A DNA stretch of 64,000 nucleotides from Marifrigoribacter sp965178585. GTDB taxonomy: Bacteria; Bacteroidota; Bacteroidia; Flavobacteriales; Flavobacteriaceae. Position numbers and translations under genes: made by a program. Below, one piece after another: positions 35,487 through 44,385 of the stretch. The notes under the pieces were generated by a model. That model was not told the origin of the DNA, searched no databases, and was given only the letters and a program-made list of their open reading frames with translations. The DNA is taken from positions 558,001-622,000 of the forward strand of contig OZ238267.1 of the NCBI GenBank assembly GCA_965178585.1, read 5' to 3'. How positions within the stretch are numbered: position 1 is the stretch's first letter; every line of letters begins with the position of its first letter.

Positions 35487-36650
35487 ATGAAGAAAAAAGC
35501 AACCATCGGGACATTAATAGCTATTGTAGTATTATTTACTGCTGCAATGTATTGGTTATATAGTAAGAATCAAGAAGATCCTGTAGTTTATAAAACTGAA
35601 ACCGCAACTAAAGAAACTATTATCAAGAAAACAGTTGCAACAGGTAGTATTGTGCCAAAAGAAGAAGTGTTGATCAAGCCAAATATTTCTGGAATTATAG
35701 ATGAAATATATGTAGAAGCTGGGGAATATGTTCAATCTGGGGATTTAATTGCCAAAGTAAAAGTAGTTCCCAATGTTTCTTCATTAAATAGTGCAAAAAA
35801 CAATATAAATAGTGTGAATACTCAAGTAGAGACAGCACGATTGGCATTTCAAAATCAAGAAAATATTTACAATAGACAGAAAGAATTATTCGAAAAAGGA
35901 GTTATCTCTGCTAATGAGTTTGATACTGCTCAATTATCTTACGATCAAGCTAAACAACGTTTTAAACAAGAACAAATAAGTTTAGTAAATGCACGTCAAA
36001 ATTATGATATCGTAAAAACTGGTACAACAAGCGGTATGGGTGCTTCTGCGAATACAGAGATTAGAGCTACAGTTTCAGGAATGGTTCTTGACGTACCAGT
36101 TAAAACTGGAAATCAAGTTATCGAATCCAATAATTTTAACGATGGAACTACTATTGCAACATTAGCGAATGTAGAGAATATGATTTTTGAAGGAAAAGTA
36201 GATGAAAGTGAAGTTGGAAAAATTAAAGAGAACCTACCTTTAGAAATTACCGTTGGAGCTATTGAAAATAAAAAATTTGATGCCATTTTAGATTATATAG
36301 CTCCAAAAGGTGTTGATGAAAACGGTGCAATTCAGTTTGAAATTAAAGGAACATTAACAAAAAACGATTCTACTTTTATAAGAGCTGGACTAAGTGCAAA
36401 TGCTTCCATTATTTTAGCTAGAGCAGACAGTGTAATGGCAGTTAAAGAAGCTTTAATTCAATATGATCCTAAAACAAAAAACCCTTTTGTAGAAATAGAA
36501 GTTGGTGAACAAAAGTTTGAAAGGAAAGACGTAGAATTAGGTATAAGCGATGGGATTAATGTTGAAATTAAGACCGGAATATCTAATAGCGATAAAATTA
36601 AAGTTTGGAACCAACTAAAACCTGCTGCTAACTTTGGTAGAGGTAGATAA
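35487..36650 (+). CDS. Periplasmic adaptor (membrane fusion) protein 1, HlyD/MacA family
   Basis: The 387-residue protein has an N-terminal anchor (residues 5-23), a biotinyl-lipoyl-like half (IKPNISGIIDEIYVEAGEYV), a coiled-coil hairpin (about residues 105-170), a beta-barrel domain and a C-terminal membrane-proximal domain. It bridges the MacB-type permeases to a TolC channel. It sits 24 bases after permease 2 in the same operon. A second adaptor lies after the TolC gene. Confidence 0.9.
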   Translation: MKKKATIGTLIAIVVLFTAAMYWLYSKNQEDPVVYKTETATKETIIKKTVATGSIVPKEEVLIKPNISGIIDEIYVEAGEYVQSGDLIAKVKVVPNVSSLNSAKNNINSVNTQVETARLAFQNQENIYNRQKELFEKGVISANEFDTAQLSYDQAKQRFKQEQISLVNARQNYDIVKTGTTSGMGASANTEIRATVSGMVLDVPVKTGNQVIESNNFNDGTTIATLANVENMIFEGKVDESEVGKIKENLPLEITVGAIENKKFDAILDYIAPKGVDENGAIQFEIKGTLTKNDSTFIRAGLSANASIILARADSVMAVKEALIQYDPKTKNPFVEIEVGEQKFERKDVELGISDGINVEIKTGISNSDKIKVWNQLKPAANFGRGR

Positions 36651-36718
36651 AATTTTATTTATAATAATATTGTAACATTTTTAACATTTCAAAGACAAAT
36701 TCAACAATGACTATCAAT

Positions 36719-38164
36719 ATGAAAAAGTTTGTAATTGTGTGTTTATTCTTAAGTATTGGAGTAACACTATCTGCACAGAATAAAAAGTGGACACTTCAAG
36801 AGTGTGTTGCCTATGCAATTGAAAATAATATTTCAGTAAAACAGTCTGAGTTAGAAATAGAGAACTCAGATATAGCAAAAAGCGATGCTTTAGGTAACTA
36901 TTTGCCGAGACTTAATGGTTCTGCTGGAAACAGTTGGAATACGGGTCTTACACAAGATGTAACAACTGGGGTTTTAAGGAATATAACTTCAAGAAGTTCT
37001 TCTTATAATGTCACAGCTGGAATAACAGTTTTTAATGGTTTACGTAATCATAGAGAAATGCAAAAAGCCAAAATGTTACAGCTTTCCTCTCAATATAATT
37101 CAAGTAAAATTAAAGATGATATTGCATTATTTGTAGCGAATGGTTATTTGCAAGTTTTATTAGCTAAAGCAAACTTAGAAGCCGCAATAGAACAAAATAA
37201 TGTAACTGTAGAACAGATTGAACGTACTCAAGAATTAGTAGATGCAGGTGTTTTACCAAAAGGAGATTTGTTAGAAATTAATGCAGTAAGTGCTCAAGAA
37301 GTTCAAGCAATTGTAACTTCCGAAAGTAATGTAAGAATCTCTTTAGTTAGTTTAGCTCAGTTGTTATTAATTAAAGATTATGAAAATTTTGATATTGCAG
37401 AACAAGAATTTTCTGTAATACTATCTGAATTATCAAATAAAAGTGTTGATGAAGTAATTAACTCAGCTAAAGAAAATAGATATGAAGTAAAAATTGCTGA
37501 GCAAAATATGAGTGTGGCACAAAAAGATTTAGAGATTTCTAAAAGTATTTATTGGCCAACCATTAATGCGTTTTTTAATTATAATACAAGAGAAACTGAT
37601 ATTTCTAGGATATCTTCAGTTACTGATCCAGACAATCCAACAGTTACCACTCAAATTGGTTATGTGGGTTCATCTGGAGAAGCTGTTTTGTCTGAAGTTC
37701 CTAATACTAGTTTAGTTGAAAATCCTGCTAAACCTTTTGGAGACCAATTAGCGGATAATGATGGTATTTCATACGGTTTAAACTTAAGCGTACCTATTTT
37801 TAATGGTTTTTCTACTCGAAATAATGTTAGAAGAAATTTAGTAAATGTTAAACGAAACGAATATCAATTAGAACAAGCAAAGTTAGATTTAGAATCAACA
37901 GTTTATCAAGCATTTGTTGACGCAGAAGGAGCTAAAAAAGCCTATGATGCTGCACTAGCATCTTTTCAGTCTCAAGAATTAGCTTACGATTATGCTAAAT
38001 CAAGATTTGATGTAGGATTAACGAATTCGTTTGAATTTAGTCAATCAAAATTAAGGTACAGTCAATCAAATATTGAAGTTAATCGTTCTAAATATGACTA
38101 TATCTTTAAATTAAAAGTATTAGAATTATTTTTTGGAATACCAGCCACTGAGCTTAAATTTTAA
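36719..38164 (+). CDS. TolC-family outer-membrane efflux protein
   Basis: The protein of about 481 residues has a signal peptide (VIVCLFLSIGVTLSAQ) followed by the TolC double repeat. LQECVAYAIENNISVKQSELEIENS opens the first half and related long helices recur in the second (VINSAKENRYEVKIAEQNM). The beta-strand portion near FFNYNT to SVPIFNGF is well conserved. I start at the second ATG, which gives a standard signal peptide; an in-frame ATG at 36707 adds four residues. It is the exit duct of the adjacent ABC pump, flanked by the two adaptors. Confidence 0.9.
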   Translation: MKKFVIVCLFLSIGVTLSAQNKKWTLQECVAYAIENNISVKQSELEIENSDIAKSDALGNYLPRLNGSAGNSWNTGLTQDVTTGVLRNITSRSSSYNVTAGITVFNGLRNHREMQKAKMLQLSSQYNSSKIKDDIALFVANGYLQVLLAKANLEAAIEQNNVTVEQIERTQELVDAGVLPKGDLLEINAVSAQEVQAIVTSESNVRISLVSLAQLLLIKDYENFDIAEQEFSVILSELSNKSVDEVINSAKENRYEVKIAEQNMSVAQKDLEISKSIYWPTINAFFNYNTRETDISRISSVTDPDNPTVTTQIGYVGSSGEAVLSEVPNTSLVENPAKPFGDQLADNDGISYGLNLSVPIFNGFSTRNNVRRNLVNVKRNEYQLEQAKLDLESTVYQAFVDAEGAKKAYDAALASFQSQELAYDYAKSRFDVGLTNSFEFSQSKLRYSQSNIEVNRSKYDYIFKLKVLELFFGIPATELKF

Positions 38165-38166
38165 TT

Positions 38167-39459
38167 ATGAAAAAGAAAACCTTAATTTGGATAATAGTTA
38201 TTGTTATAATACTACTAGCTGTGCTGATAGGCGGTAAAAAAGCAGGATGGTTTGGAAAAAGCGGAAAGTTTAAACAAGTAGAGGTCACTAATATTAGTTT
38301 AATTGATATTACTGAAACTGTTGCTGCTACTGGAAAAATTCAACCAGAAGTTGAAATTAAATTATCATCTGAAGTTTCAGGTGAAATTATTGAATTGCCT
38401 ATAATTGAAGGGCAGCAAGTAAAAAAAGGAGATTTATTAGTAAGTATTAATCCAGATTTGGTTCAAGCCCAGGTAGATCAATCCCAAGCCGGATTACAAA
38501 ATGTAAAGGCACAGTTAACTCAAGCAGAAGCTAATCTTAATAATTTAAAATTAAATTACGAAAGAAATAAAGCTTTATACGAAAAAGGTGTAATTTCTAA
38601 ATCTGACTGGGAAAGAACTTATACAGAATATGAAGTTGCAAAAGCAAATGTAAAGTCTATGTATTATAATGTACAAAGCGCTCAATCTTCAGTTAAACAA
38701 TCTAGAGATAACTTATCAAGAACCTCAATTTTTGCTCCTAGAGATGGAACTGTTTCTAAATTATCTGTTGAATTAGGTGAACGTGTTGTTGGTACCGCAC
38801 AAATGGCTGGTACAGAAATTGTAAGAGTTGCTAACTTAAACAATATGGAAGTAGAAGTTGATGTTAATGAAACAGATATTGTTAAAGTTAATGTTGGAGA
38901 CTCTACTGTTGTTGAGGTTGATGCATATTTAAAAAGAGAATTTAAAGGGGTAGTTACTGAAATTGCTAATACTGCTGAAAATACATTATCGGTAGATCAA
39001 GTAACTAATTTCAAAGTAAAAGTTAGAATATTACCTGAGTCTTATATGGATTTAACCAAAAACAGACCTGAGAACTATTCTCCTTTTCGTCCAGGAATGA
39101 CTGCTACAGTAGATATTATTACAAATAAAAAAGAAAGTATTATTGGAGTGCCCATAAGTTCTATTGTTATTAAAACAGATACTTCTAGCACAAAAAAGAA
39201 AAAAGTAGTTAAAAAAACCATTTCTGAAAAAACTGAAAAGTTTGAATGTGTTTTTGTTAAAGAAGGAGATGTTGCAAAACTTAGAGTAATCACAACTGGA
39301 ATTCAAGATGATTCTAATATTGAAATTACTTCTGGATTAGAAGAAAACGATGAAGTGATAACAGGGCCTTATAATACCGTAACAAAAACATTAAAATCTG
39401 GGGATAAGATAGAGTCTAAAGATGATGATGAAAAGAAGGAAGATGAAGAAGATAAATAA
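38167..39459 (+). CDS. Periplasmic adaptor (membrane fusion) protein 2
   Basis: The 430-residue HlyD/MacA-type adaptor starts 2 bases after the TolC gene. It has an N-terminal anchor (residues 5-23), the lipoyl-like ELPIIEGQQVKKGDLL, a coiled-coil hairpin (about residues 95-185), barrel domains, and an unusually charged C-terminal tail of Lys/Asp/Glu from about residue 415. A lysine-rich insert near residue 340 (DTSSTKKKKVVKK) is also unusual. Two different adaptors with one ATPase could give two assembly states, or one may be a stabilising partner. Confidence 0.9.
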   Translation: MKKKTLIWIIVIVIILLAVLIGGKKAGWFGKSGKFKQVEVTNISLIDITETVAATGKIQPEVEIKLSSEVSGEIIELPIIEGQQVKKGDLLVSINPDLVQAQVDQSQAGLQNVKAQLTQAEANLNNLKLNYERNKALYEKGVISKSDWERTYTEYEVAKANVKSMYYNVQSAQSSVKQSRDNLSRTSIFAPRDGTVSKLSVELGERVVGTAQMAGTEIVRVANLNNMEVEVDVNETDIVKVNVGDSTVVEVDAYLKREFKGVVTEIANTAENTLSVDQVTNFKVKVRILPESYMDLTKNRPENYSPFRPGMTATVDIITNKKESIIGVPISSIVIKTDTSSTKKKKVVKKTISEKTEKFECVFVKEGDVAKLRVITTGIQDDSNIEITSGLEENDEVITGPYNTVTKTLKSGDKIESKDDDEKKEDEEDK

Positions 39460-39468
39460 AATTCAATA

Positions 39469-40128
39469 ATGGCTATAATTTTATGTCTTGAAACTGCTAC
39501 AACAAATTGTTCTGTAGCAATTTCTATCAATGGAAAAATAGTTGCGTTAGAAGAAGATAATAACAAACAATACTCTCACGCAGAAAAACTTCATTTATTT
39601 ATTGATAAGGTATTAATTGAAAACAATATTAAAAAATCAAGTTTACAAGCAATTGCAGTTAGTAAGGGGCCTGGTTCTTATACAGGTCTACGTATTGGGG
39701 TTTCTGCAGCAAAGGGATTGTGTTTTGCATTAGATATTCCATTAATTTCTATTCCTACTTTAGAGGCGCTTGCTCATCAAGTTCAAATTGAGAGTGGGAT
39801 TATAATACCCATGTTAGACGCAAGACGCTTAGAGGTTTATTCTGCAGTGTTTTCTTCTGAGTTTGAAGAGGCAAGAGAAACAAAAGCGGAGATACTAGAT
39901 GAGAATTCTTTTTTTGATTATCTAGATACAAATACAGTTTATTTTATAGGTGATGGTGTTGAGAAATATAAGTCCATCTGCAAAAATAACAATGCAGTTT
40001 ATATAGATGGAAAATACCCTTCATCCTATCAAATGGGAGAATTAGCAGAATTAAAATATAAAAAAAACGACATCGAAGATGTCGCTTATTTTGAACCTTA
40101 CTATTTAAAAGATTTTGTTACAGGGTAG
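39469..40128 (+). CDS. tsaB: tRNA threonylcarbamoyladenosine biosynthesis protein TsaB
   Basis: TsaB is the scaffolding ASKHA-fold partner of TsaD in forming t6A at position 37 of ANN-decoding tRNAs. The 219-residue product opens with ILCLETATTNCSVAI and has HAEKLHLFIDKVL, the GPGSYTGLRIGVSAAKGL stretch and MLDARRLEVYSAVF, all diagnostic. It begins 9 bases after the efflux operon and may be cotranscribed with it. Its 3' end overlaps the convergent downstream gene by 11 bases and carries that gene's terminator within its codons. Confidence 0.94.
   Translation: MAIILCLETATTNCSVAISINGKIVALEEDNNKQYSHAEKLHLFIDKVLIENNIKKSSLQAIAVSKGPGSYTGLRIGVSAAKGLCFALDIPLISIPTLEALAHQVQIESGIIIPMLDARRLEVYSAVFSSEFEEARETKAEILDENSFFDYLDTNTVYFIGDGVEKYKSICKNNNAVYIDGKYPSSYQMGELAELKYKKNDIEDVAYFEPYYLKDFVTG
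40061..40084 (-). terminator. Minus-strand terminator embedded in tsaB coding sequence
   Basis: Read on the minus strand, CGACATC and GATGTCG form a perfect seven-pair stem with a TTC loop, directly followed by seven T residues. It lies 34 bases beyond the stop of the convergent minus-strand gene, inside the last codons of tsaB. Confidence 0.8.
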
Positions 40129-40825
40129 CTCCTTCAATTCCATCTAAATGCATAATAACTTTCTTAAGGTCTTTTTCTTTATTCAAATCAAGATCGTATT
40201 CTTTGATGTAATCTTTGACTAATTTTTCACTGTTACCAAATGCTTTTAGTTTTTTGCTTTTTGATTTAGGTAACTCATAGAGTTTCCCTTCTTTAGTGGA
40301 TATGTAATAAACGAATTTTTCGGTAAAAGTGGGTAATGACCCTTTGTCATAGGTGTTAGCGGCCTTTCTAGGTGGGTAATACTTTTTTGTTACTTTTTTT
40401 ATTAGACTAAAATTGTTGCCGTCTTTAATTACTAAAAAATAACCATTGTTTGGTACAAATACAATTATTTGATTATTTATAGTAACGTAAATGTCTTTAG
40501 ACTTAACAATTGCTTTTGCCGAATTATGATCGTCACTTAAAGATTCTTTGTATTCAATTTCATCTGAAAATACGTTATATCTTAGTGCTACATTATTTAG
40601 TAAAAGTTCATTGTTTAAATAGACGTTGCCAGATAAGTATGTATTGTTATAATAAGGGGTTCCAATATAATTATCGGGGTTATTAATATCATATATTTCT
40701 CGAGTATTAAAGGTGTCAACATAACCTGTAAAAGTATCAACAGTTAGTTGAGTGTTTCTGTTTTGAGAAAATAGTGGCAATCCTATAAACAGAAAGAGTA
40801 TTGCTGTAATTAAGGTTTTTTTCAT
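40118..40825 (-). CDS. Secreted protein of unknown function (tandem paralogue 1)
   Basis: The 235-residue protein has a signal peptide (residues 1-20, ending LFSQ). The mature part has a pattern shared with the next minus-strand gene: Y-IGTPYYNN, a GNVYLNNELLLNNVALRYNVFSDEIEYK core, a VFVPNNGYFLVIKDG-like strand pair and a basic C-terminal Lys/Glu segment (VKDYIKEYDLDLNKEKDL). It is lysine-rich and soluble and probably periplasmic or attached to the envelope. The family is not recognised; similar proteins of about 230 residues are common hypothetical proteins in flavobacteria. Confidence 0.65.
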   Translation of the reverse strand: MKKTLITAILFLFIGLPLFSQNRNTQLTVDTFTGYVDTFNTREIYDINNPDNYIGTPYYNNTYLSGNVYLNNELLLNNVALRYNVFSDEIEYKESLSDDHNSAKAIVKSKDIYVTINNQIIVFVPNNGYFLVIKDGNNFSLIKKVTKKYYPPRKAANTYDKGSLPTFTEKFVYYISTKEGKLYELPKSKSKKLKAFGNSEKLVKDYIKEYDLDLNKEKDLKKVIMHLDGIEGATL

Positions 40826-40962
40826 AATTTATTTTTTTAGAAATTTTATTTTTTTAAGTATTATAATCAATACTTAATATTTGTAAACCTCAAGACAACA
40901 TTGTTTAAATTTTATATGTATCTAAATAGTCTTTATAAAGAAACGAAAAATATATATAATAA

Positions 40963-41658
40963 CTATAAAGTATTATAAAACTTAACAAGTTTTATAAAAC
41001 CAGCATCTTTGTTAATGTTTATTTTACTTTCCTTTATATATTGTTTAACCTCTTTTTTATGATCATCGAATTCTTTTAATTTACCTTTTTTTGAATTTGA
41101 TAATTGTATTAGTTTTTTGTCTCCTCTTGTTATAAAGTAAATAATACTTTCTTTATATGTTGGAGGGACGTCTGATACCATTGAAGAATATGCTTTTTGG
41201 CCTGCAATAAAAGTCTTTTTGGTTTTTTTATAAAGAGATACTTTTTCATCTTTTAACAGTAAATTATAGTAGCCATCAACGGTATTAAATTCACTTCTCG
41301 GAATATAAACATATTTATTATTGTTAACACTTATGGTTATTTCACTAGATTTTTTCATCAATTTAGCTTGATCATCTTTTAATGCAAATGTTTTTTTAAT
41401 TTCAAAATAATCTTTACTAGCATTGTAACGCAAACCAACATTATGAGAGATAATTATTTCATTTTTTTTAATTATTCCTTTTTTAAAGTTGTCATCTATA
41501 TAAGGAGAGCCAACATAAGTTGCGTCAGTAATTTTTGGAACTGGCCTACTTGATATATATTTTTCGATATCTGTATCGCTGTATACAGATTGTGCGATTA
41601 AATTACTTGAGTAAGATGAAAATATAATAATACAGGCTAATAATAAAGACTTTTTCAT
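40963..41658 (-). CDS. Secreted protein of unknown function (tandem paralogue 2)
   Basis: The 231-residue protein starts with a signal peptide (ends NLIAQ, residue 23). It shares with its downstream neighbour the order Y-VGSPYIDDN, HNVGLRYNASKDYFEIK, a YVYIPRSEF strand, YNLLLKDEKVSLYKKTKK and a final VKQYIKESKININKD helix. The two are ancient duplicates, alike in layout but with many substitutions. No catalytic motif is apparent. A perfect hairpin terminator upstream (41859-41902) isolates the pair from the DUF255 gene, so they have their own promoter. Confidence 0.65.
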   Translation of the reverse strand: MKKSLLLACIIIFSSYSSNLIAQSVYSDTDIEKYISSRPVPKITDATYVGSPYIDDNFKKGIIKKNEIIISHNVGLRYNASKDYFEIKKTFALKDDQAKLMKKSSEITISVNNNKYVYIPRSEFNTVDGYYNLLLKDEKVSLYKKTKKTFIAGQKAYSSMVSDVPPTYKESIIYFITRGDKKLIQLSNSKKGKLKEFDDHKKEVKQYIKESKININKDAGFIKLVKFYNTL

Positions 41659-41858
41659 AGTGAGGGATTTAATTTTTTTATTTTTTACAGTTTGCGAAGA
41701 TATTTTATAAACAATGAAATACTTAATAATGATTTGTTAAAAATTCTTAAATTTCTATATAATTATTAATAAATACTAGCAAGAATTATAAATGAGCTTC
41801 AAATGCTTTGTGAACTGTAAAAAAGAATAAAATTATCCTTCTTCAAATAGACGAAAAA

Positions 41859-41902
41859 TTTAAAAGGTAAAGGTTGATTCCTATCAACCTTTACCTTTTA
41901 AA
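41859..41902 (-). terminator. Terminator after the DUF255 gene
   Basis: A perfect 19-pair inverted repeat with a 6-base loop (TTCCTA) is centred on AAAAGGTAAAGGTTGA and its complement. On the minus strand it runs into TTTTAAATTTTT, and it starts 16 bases after the stop of the DUF255 gene. It is the longest perfect hairpin I found in the window. Confidence 0.85.
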
Positions 41903-41917
41903 AGAAATTTATAAAAA

Positions 41918-44029
41918 TTATTTAATCAAATTTATTGCTTCTGAAGTTTCAGAAACAGGGAGTTTACATGCATTATTAACACAAACATAGATTAAGGTCT
42001 CTCCATCAATATATCTGTAATCAAGTAATGGTTTTTTACTTTCAGATGTACTTCCAGCAATTAATATATTTGGAAGATAAAAAGTGTTTAACTCATCTAC
42101 TTTTTTATTAGCATCATCACCAACAACAACAACTTCATAAAAATTTTCTTGATGATTAGATATTAAATCTAACCAATTAGAATATCCGCTTGGATAGCTT
42201 TCAATTTCTGGTTGAACATTATGAAGCATTTTAGATGAAGCAGCAAGATATTTTTCATTGTCAAAATGATGAGAAAGAATTAATAAATTCTTTGCCATAA
42301 TAGAATTGGATGCAGGAATAACATTATCTCTATATTCAAAATTTCTAGTAACTAATTTTTCATCTTCTTTAGAAGTAAAATAAAACATACTTTTTTCTTC
42401 ATTAAAGAAATTTTCAAAAGTATAATCAGTTAACTCTTTTGCTATGTTAATCCATTTGTCGTTTAAAGTAACTTCATATAAAGAAATAAATGCCTCAATA
42501 ACTGCAGCATAATCTTCTAAATAACCATTTATGCTGCTTTTCCCATCTTTGTAACTATGATTTAAAGCTCCATTTTTTTGCAATTGATTATCAATTAAAA
42601 ATTGAGCATTTGTTTGAGCTGCATTTAAATATTCTTTTTCCTGAAATGTTTTATATGCATCCACATAACCTTTTATCATAAGTGCATTCCAAGAAGTTAG
42701 TGTTTTGTCGTCTAACCTTGGCTTAGGACGATTGTTTCTATAAGAAAGAAGAGTTTGTTTCCAGTATTCCTTTTTTTGATTTAATTCTTCTAAAGAGATT
42801 GGAAATTCTGAAATTATTTCTGAGTCACTTTTTTTTCTAATAAGCACGTAATTATCTTTTTCCCATTTACCATAATTATTAATATTATAGTATTCAGAAA
42901 AAATTGGGAAATCTTCTTTTAATTGTAATTTTAATTCTTCTTTATTATAAATGTAATAGGTGCCTTCCTCTAACTCACCTTCTTTGTTTACACTATCTGC
43001 ATCTAAAGAAGAATAAAAGGCTCCATCGACATTAGTCATTTCTCGCTTTATAAATTCCAATGTTTCTTTAACAACTTCTTTATATAGAGGCTTTTTTGTG
43101 ATTTGGTAAGCATGACTATATAAACTCACTAATTGAGCATTGTCATAAAGCATTTTTTCAAAATGAGGGACATGCCATTTTATATCTGTACTATAGCGTG
43201 CAAATCCACCACCAATATGATCATAAACACCTCCATAAGCCATATTGTCTAAAGTTAAATAGACGTGATCTTGAATTTGTTTATCATTATTTTTAGTCCC
43301 ATATCGCAACAAAAATTCAAGATTATTTGGCATCATAAATTTAGGTGCTCTATTTGGCCCTCCATAATTCTTATCAAATGTTTCTTGCCAAGTATTAATT
43401 ACATTACTAGTTTTAAACTCATCAAAGTTTAATTCATCGGTATTCACCGAAATTAAATCCATACTTTTAATACCCTCTTCTAGCTTATCGGCATAATCAT
43501 AAAGTTTTTCAGGATTTTCATTATAAAGCTTTTGAATTTTTTCTAATGAATTAATCCAAGCATCTTTTTTGAAATAGGTTCCTCCCCATACAGGTCTTCC
43601 GTCAGGAAGAGTTATAACGTTTAATGGCCATCCCGCACTTCCTGTCATAAGCTGTACCGCATTAATGTATATTTGATCAACATCTGGGCGCTCTTCACGA
43701 TCTACTTTAACAGAAATAAATTTATTATTCATAACTGTAGCAACAGTTGAGTCTTCAAAACTTTCTTTTTCCATAACATGACACCAATGACAAGCGGAAT
43801 AGCCAACACTTATTATCATAAGTTTTTTTTCAGTTTTTGCTTGTTCAAGCGTTTCAGTATTCCAAGCTTTCCAATTTACAGGGTTATGAGCATGTTGAAG
43901 AAGATAAGGACTTGTTTCGTTAATTAAATCGTTGGTGTATTGATGTGACTTTTCCAAAGTTTCTTTTTTTGAAGAGTTACAAGAAAATAGTAAAGTTACA
44001 AAGAGAAATAATATTAGTATAGGTTTCAT
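41918..44029 (-). CDS. DUF255 (YyaL-type) thioredoxin-like lipoprotein
   Basis: This protein of about 703 residues has an N-terminal thioredoxin-like DUF255 domain and an (alpha/alpha)6 barrel like N-acylglucosamine 2-epimerase. I start at MKPILILF, which gives a lipoprotein signal (LLFSC, Cys17); an upstream in-frame ATG at 44074 lies in A/T-rich leader. The redox motif SACHWCHVMEKESF (Cys80, Cys83) is intact, followed by VDREERPDVD and GGTYF. The family is widespread but of unresolved function. A lipid anchor would place it in the periplasm, whereas many homologues are cytosolic. Confidence 0.88.
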   Translation of the reverse strand: MKPILILFLFVTLLFSCNSSKKETLEKSHQYTNDLINETSPYLLQHAHNPVNWKAWNTETLEQAKTEKKLMIISVGYSACHWCHVMEKESFEDSTVATVMNNKFISVKVDREERPDVDQIYINAVQLMTGSAGWPLNVITLPDGRPVWGGTYFKKDAWINSLEKIQKLYNENPEKLYDYADKLEEGIKSMDLISVNTDELNFDEFKTSNVINTWQETFDKNYGGPNRAPKFMMPNNLEFLLRYGTKNNDKQIQDHVYLTLDNMAYGGVYDHIGGGFARYSTDIKWHVPHFEKMLYDNAQLVSLYSHAYQITKKPLYKEVVKETLEFIKREMTNVDGAFYSSLDADSVNKEGELEEGTYYIYNKEELKLQLKEDFPIFSEYYNINNYGKWEKDNYVLIRKKSDSEIISEFPISLEELNQKKEYWKQTLLSYRNNRPKPRLDDKTLTSWNALMIKGYVDAYKTFQEKEYLNAAQTNAQFLIDNQLQKNGALNHSYKDGKSSINGYLEDYAAVIEAFISLYEVTLNDKWINIAKELTDYTFENFFNEEKSMFYFTSKEDEKLVTRNFEYRDNVIPASNSIMAKNLLILSHHFDNEKYLAASSKMLHNVQPEIESYPSGYSNWLDLISNHQENFYEVVVVGDDANKKVDELNTFYLPNILIAGSTSESKKPLLDYRYIDGETLIYVCVNNACKLPVSETSEAINLIK

Positions 44030-44042
44030 AATATGATTATAT

Positions 44043-44083
44043 AAAAAAACAAAAATACGTTTTCGAAATTTCAAAAACGTATT
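44043..44083 (-). terminator. Terminator after the dodecin gene
   Basis: AATACGTTTT and AAAACGTATT form a ten-pair stem; on the minus strand it is followed by TTTTGTTTTTTT. It lies 22 bases after the dodecin stop and overlaps the first bases upstream of the DUF255 gene. Confidence 0.8.
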
Positions 44084-44104
44084 TATTAAAATGATTTAAA
44101 TCTA

Positions 44105-44305
44105 TTATTTTACTTCAAAAGTAATTTTAACATTTACTCGATATTCTGTGATTTCATTATCATTAACACTTGCACTTTGTTCGTTAACATAAACAGAACG
44201 AATATTCTTTACACTTTTAGCTGCGTGTTTTACCGCTTGTTTTGTAGCATCTTCCCAACTTTTATCAGAATTTGCTAATACTTCAATTACCTTTAAAATT
44301 GCCAT
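44105..44305 (-). CDS. Dodecin flavin-binding protein
   Basis: The 66-residue protein matches dodecin, a small dodecameric flavin-storage protein. It has the family frame KVIEVLANSDKSWEDATKQAV (adjacent to KHAAKSVKNIRSVYV) and the closing EYRVNVKITFEVK strand. Length and start are standard. It lies 80 bases downstream of the nfu gene and is closed by a terminator. The usual flavin-stacking Trp is the one in KSWEDA (Trp17). Confidence 0.9.
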   Translation of the reverse strand: MAILKVIEVLANSDKSWEDATKQAVKHAAKSVKNIRSVYVNEQSASVNDNEITEYRVNVKITFEVK

Positions 44306-44385
44306 ATCTTTTATATTTAAATTAATAACTCCGTTACTAGCAAGTTACTAAAAAAACTTTGAAAAATTAGCGGTAAAACCCAAAA

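Noticed and set aside
40857..40876. AAGTATT...AATACTT inverted repeat before the first secreted paralogue as a terminator
   Set aside because: It has a weak all-A/T stem with no T-run on the correct strand; it could be chance in this A/T-rich gap.
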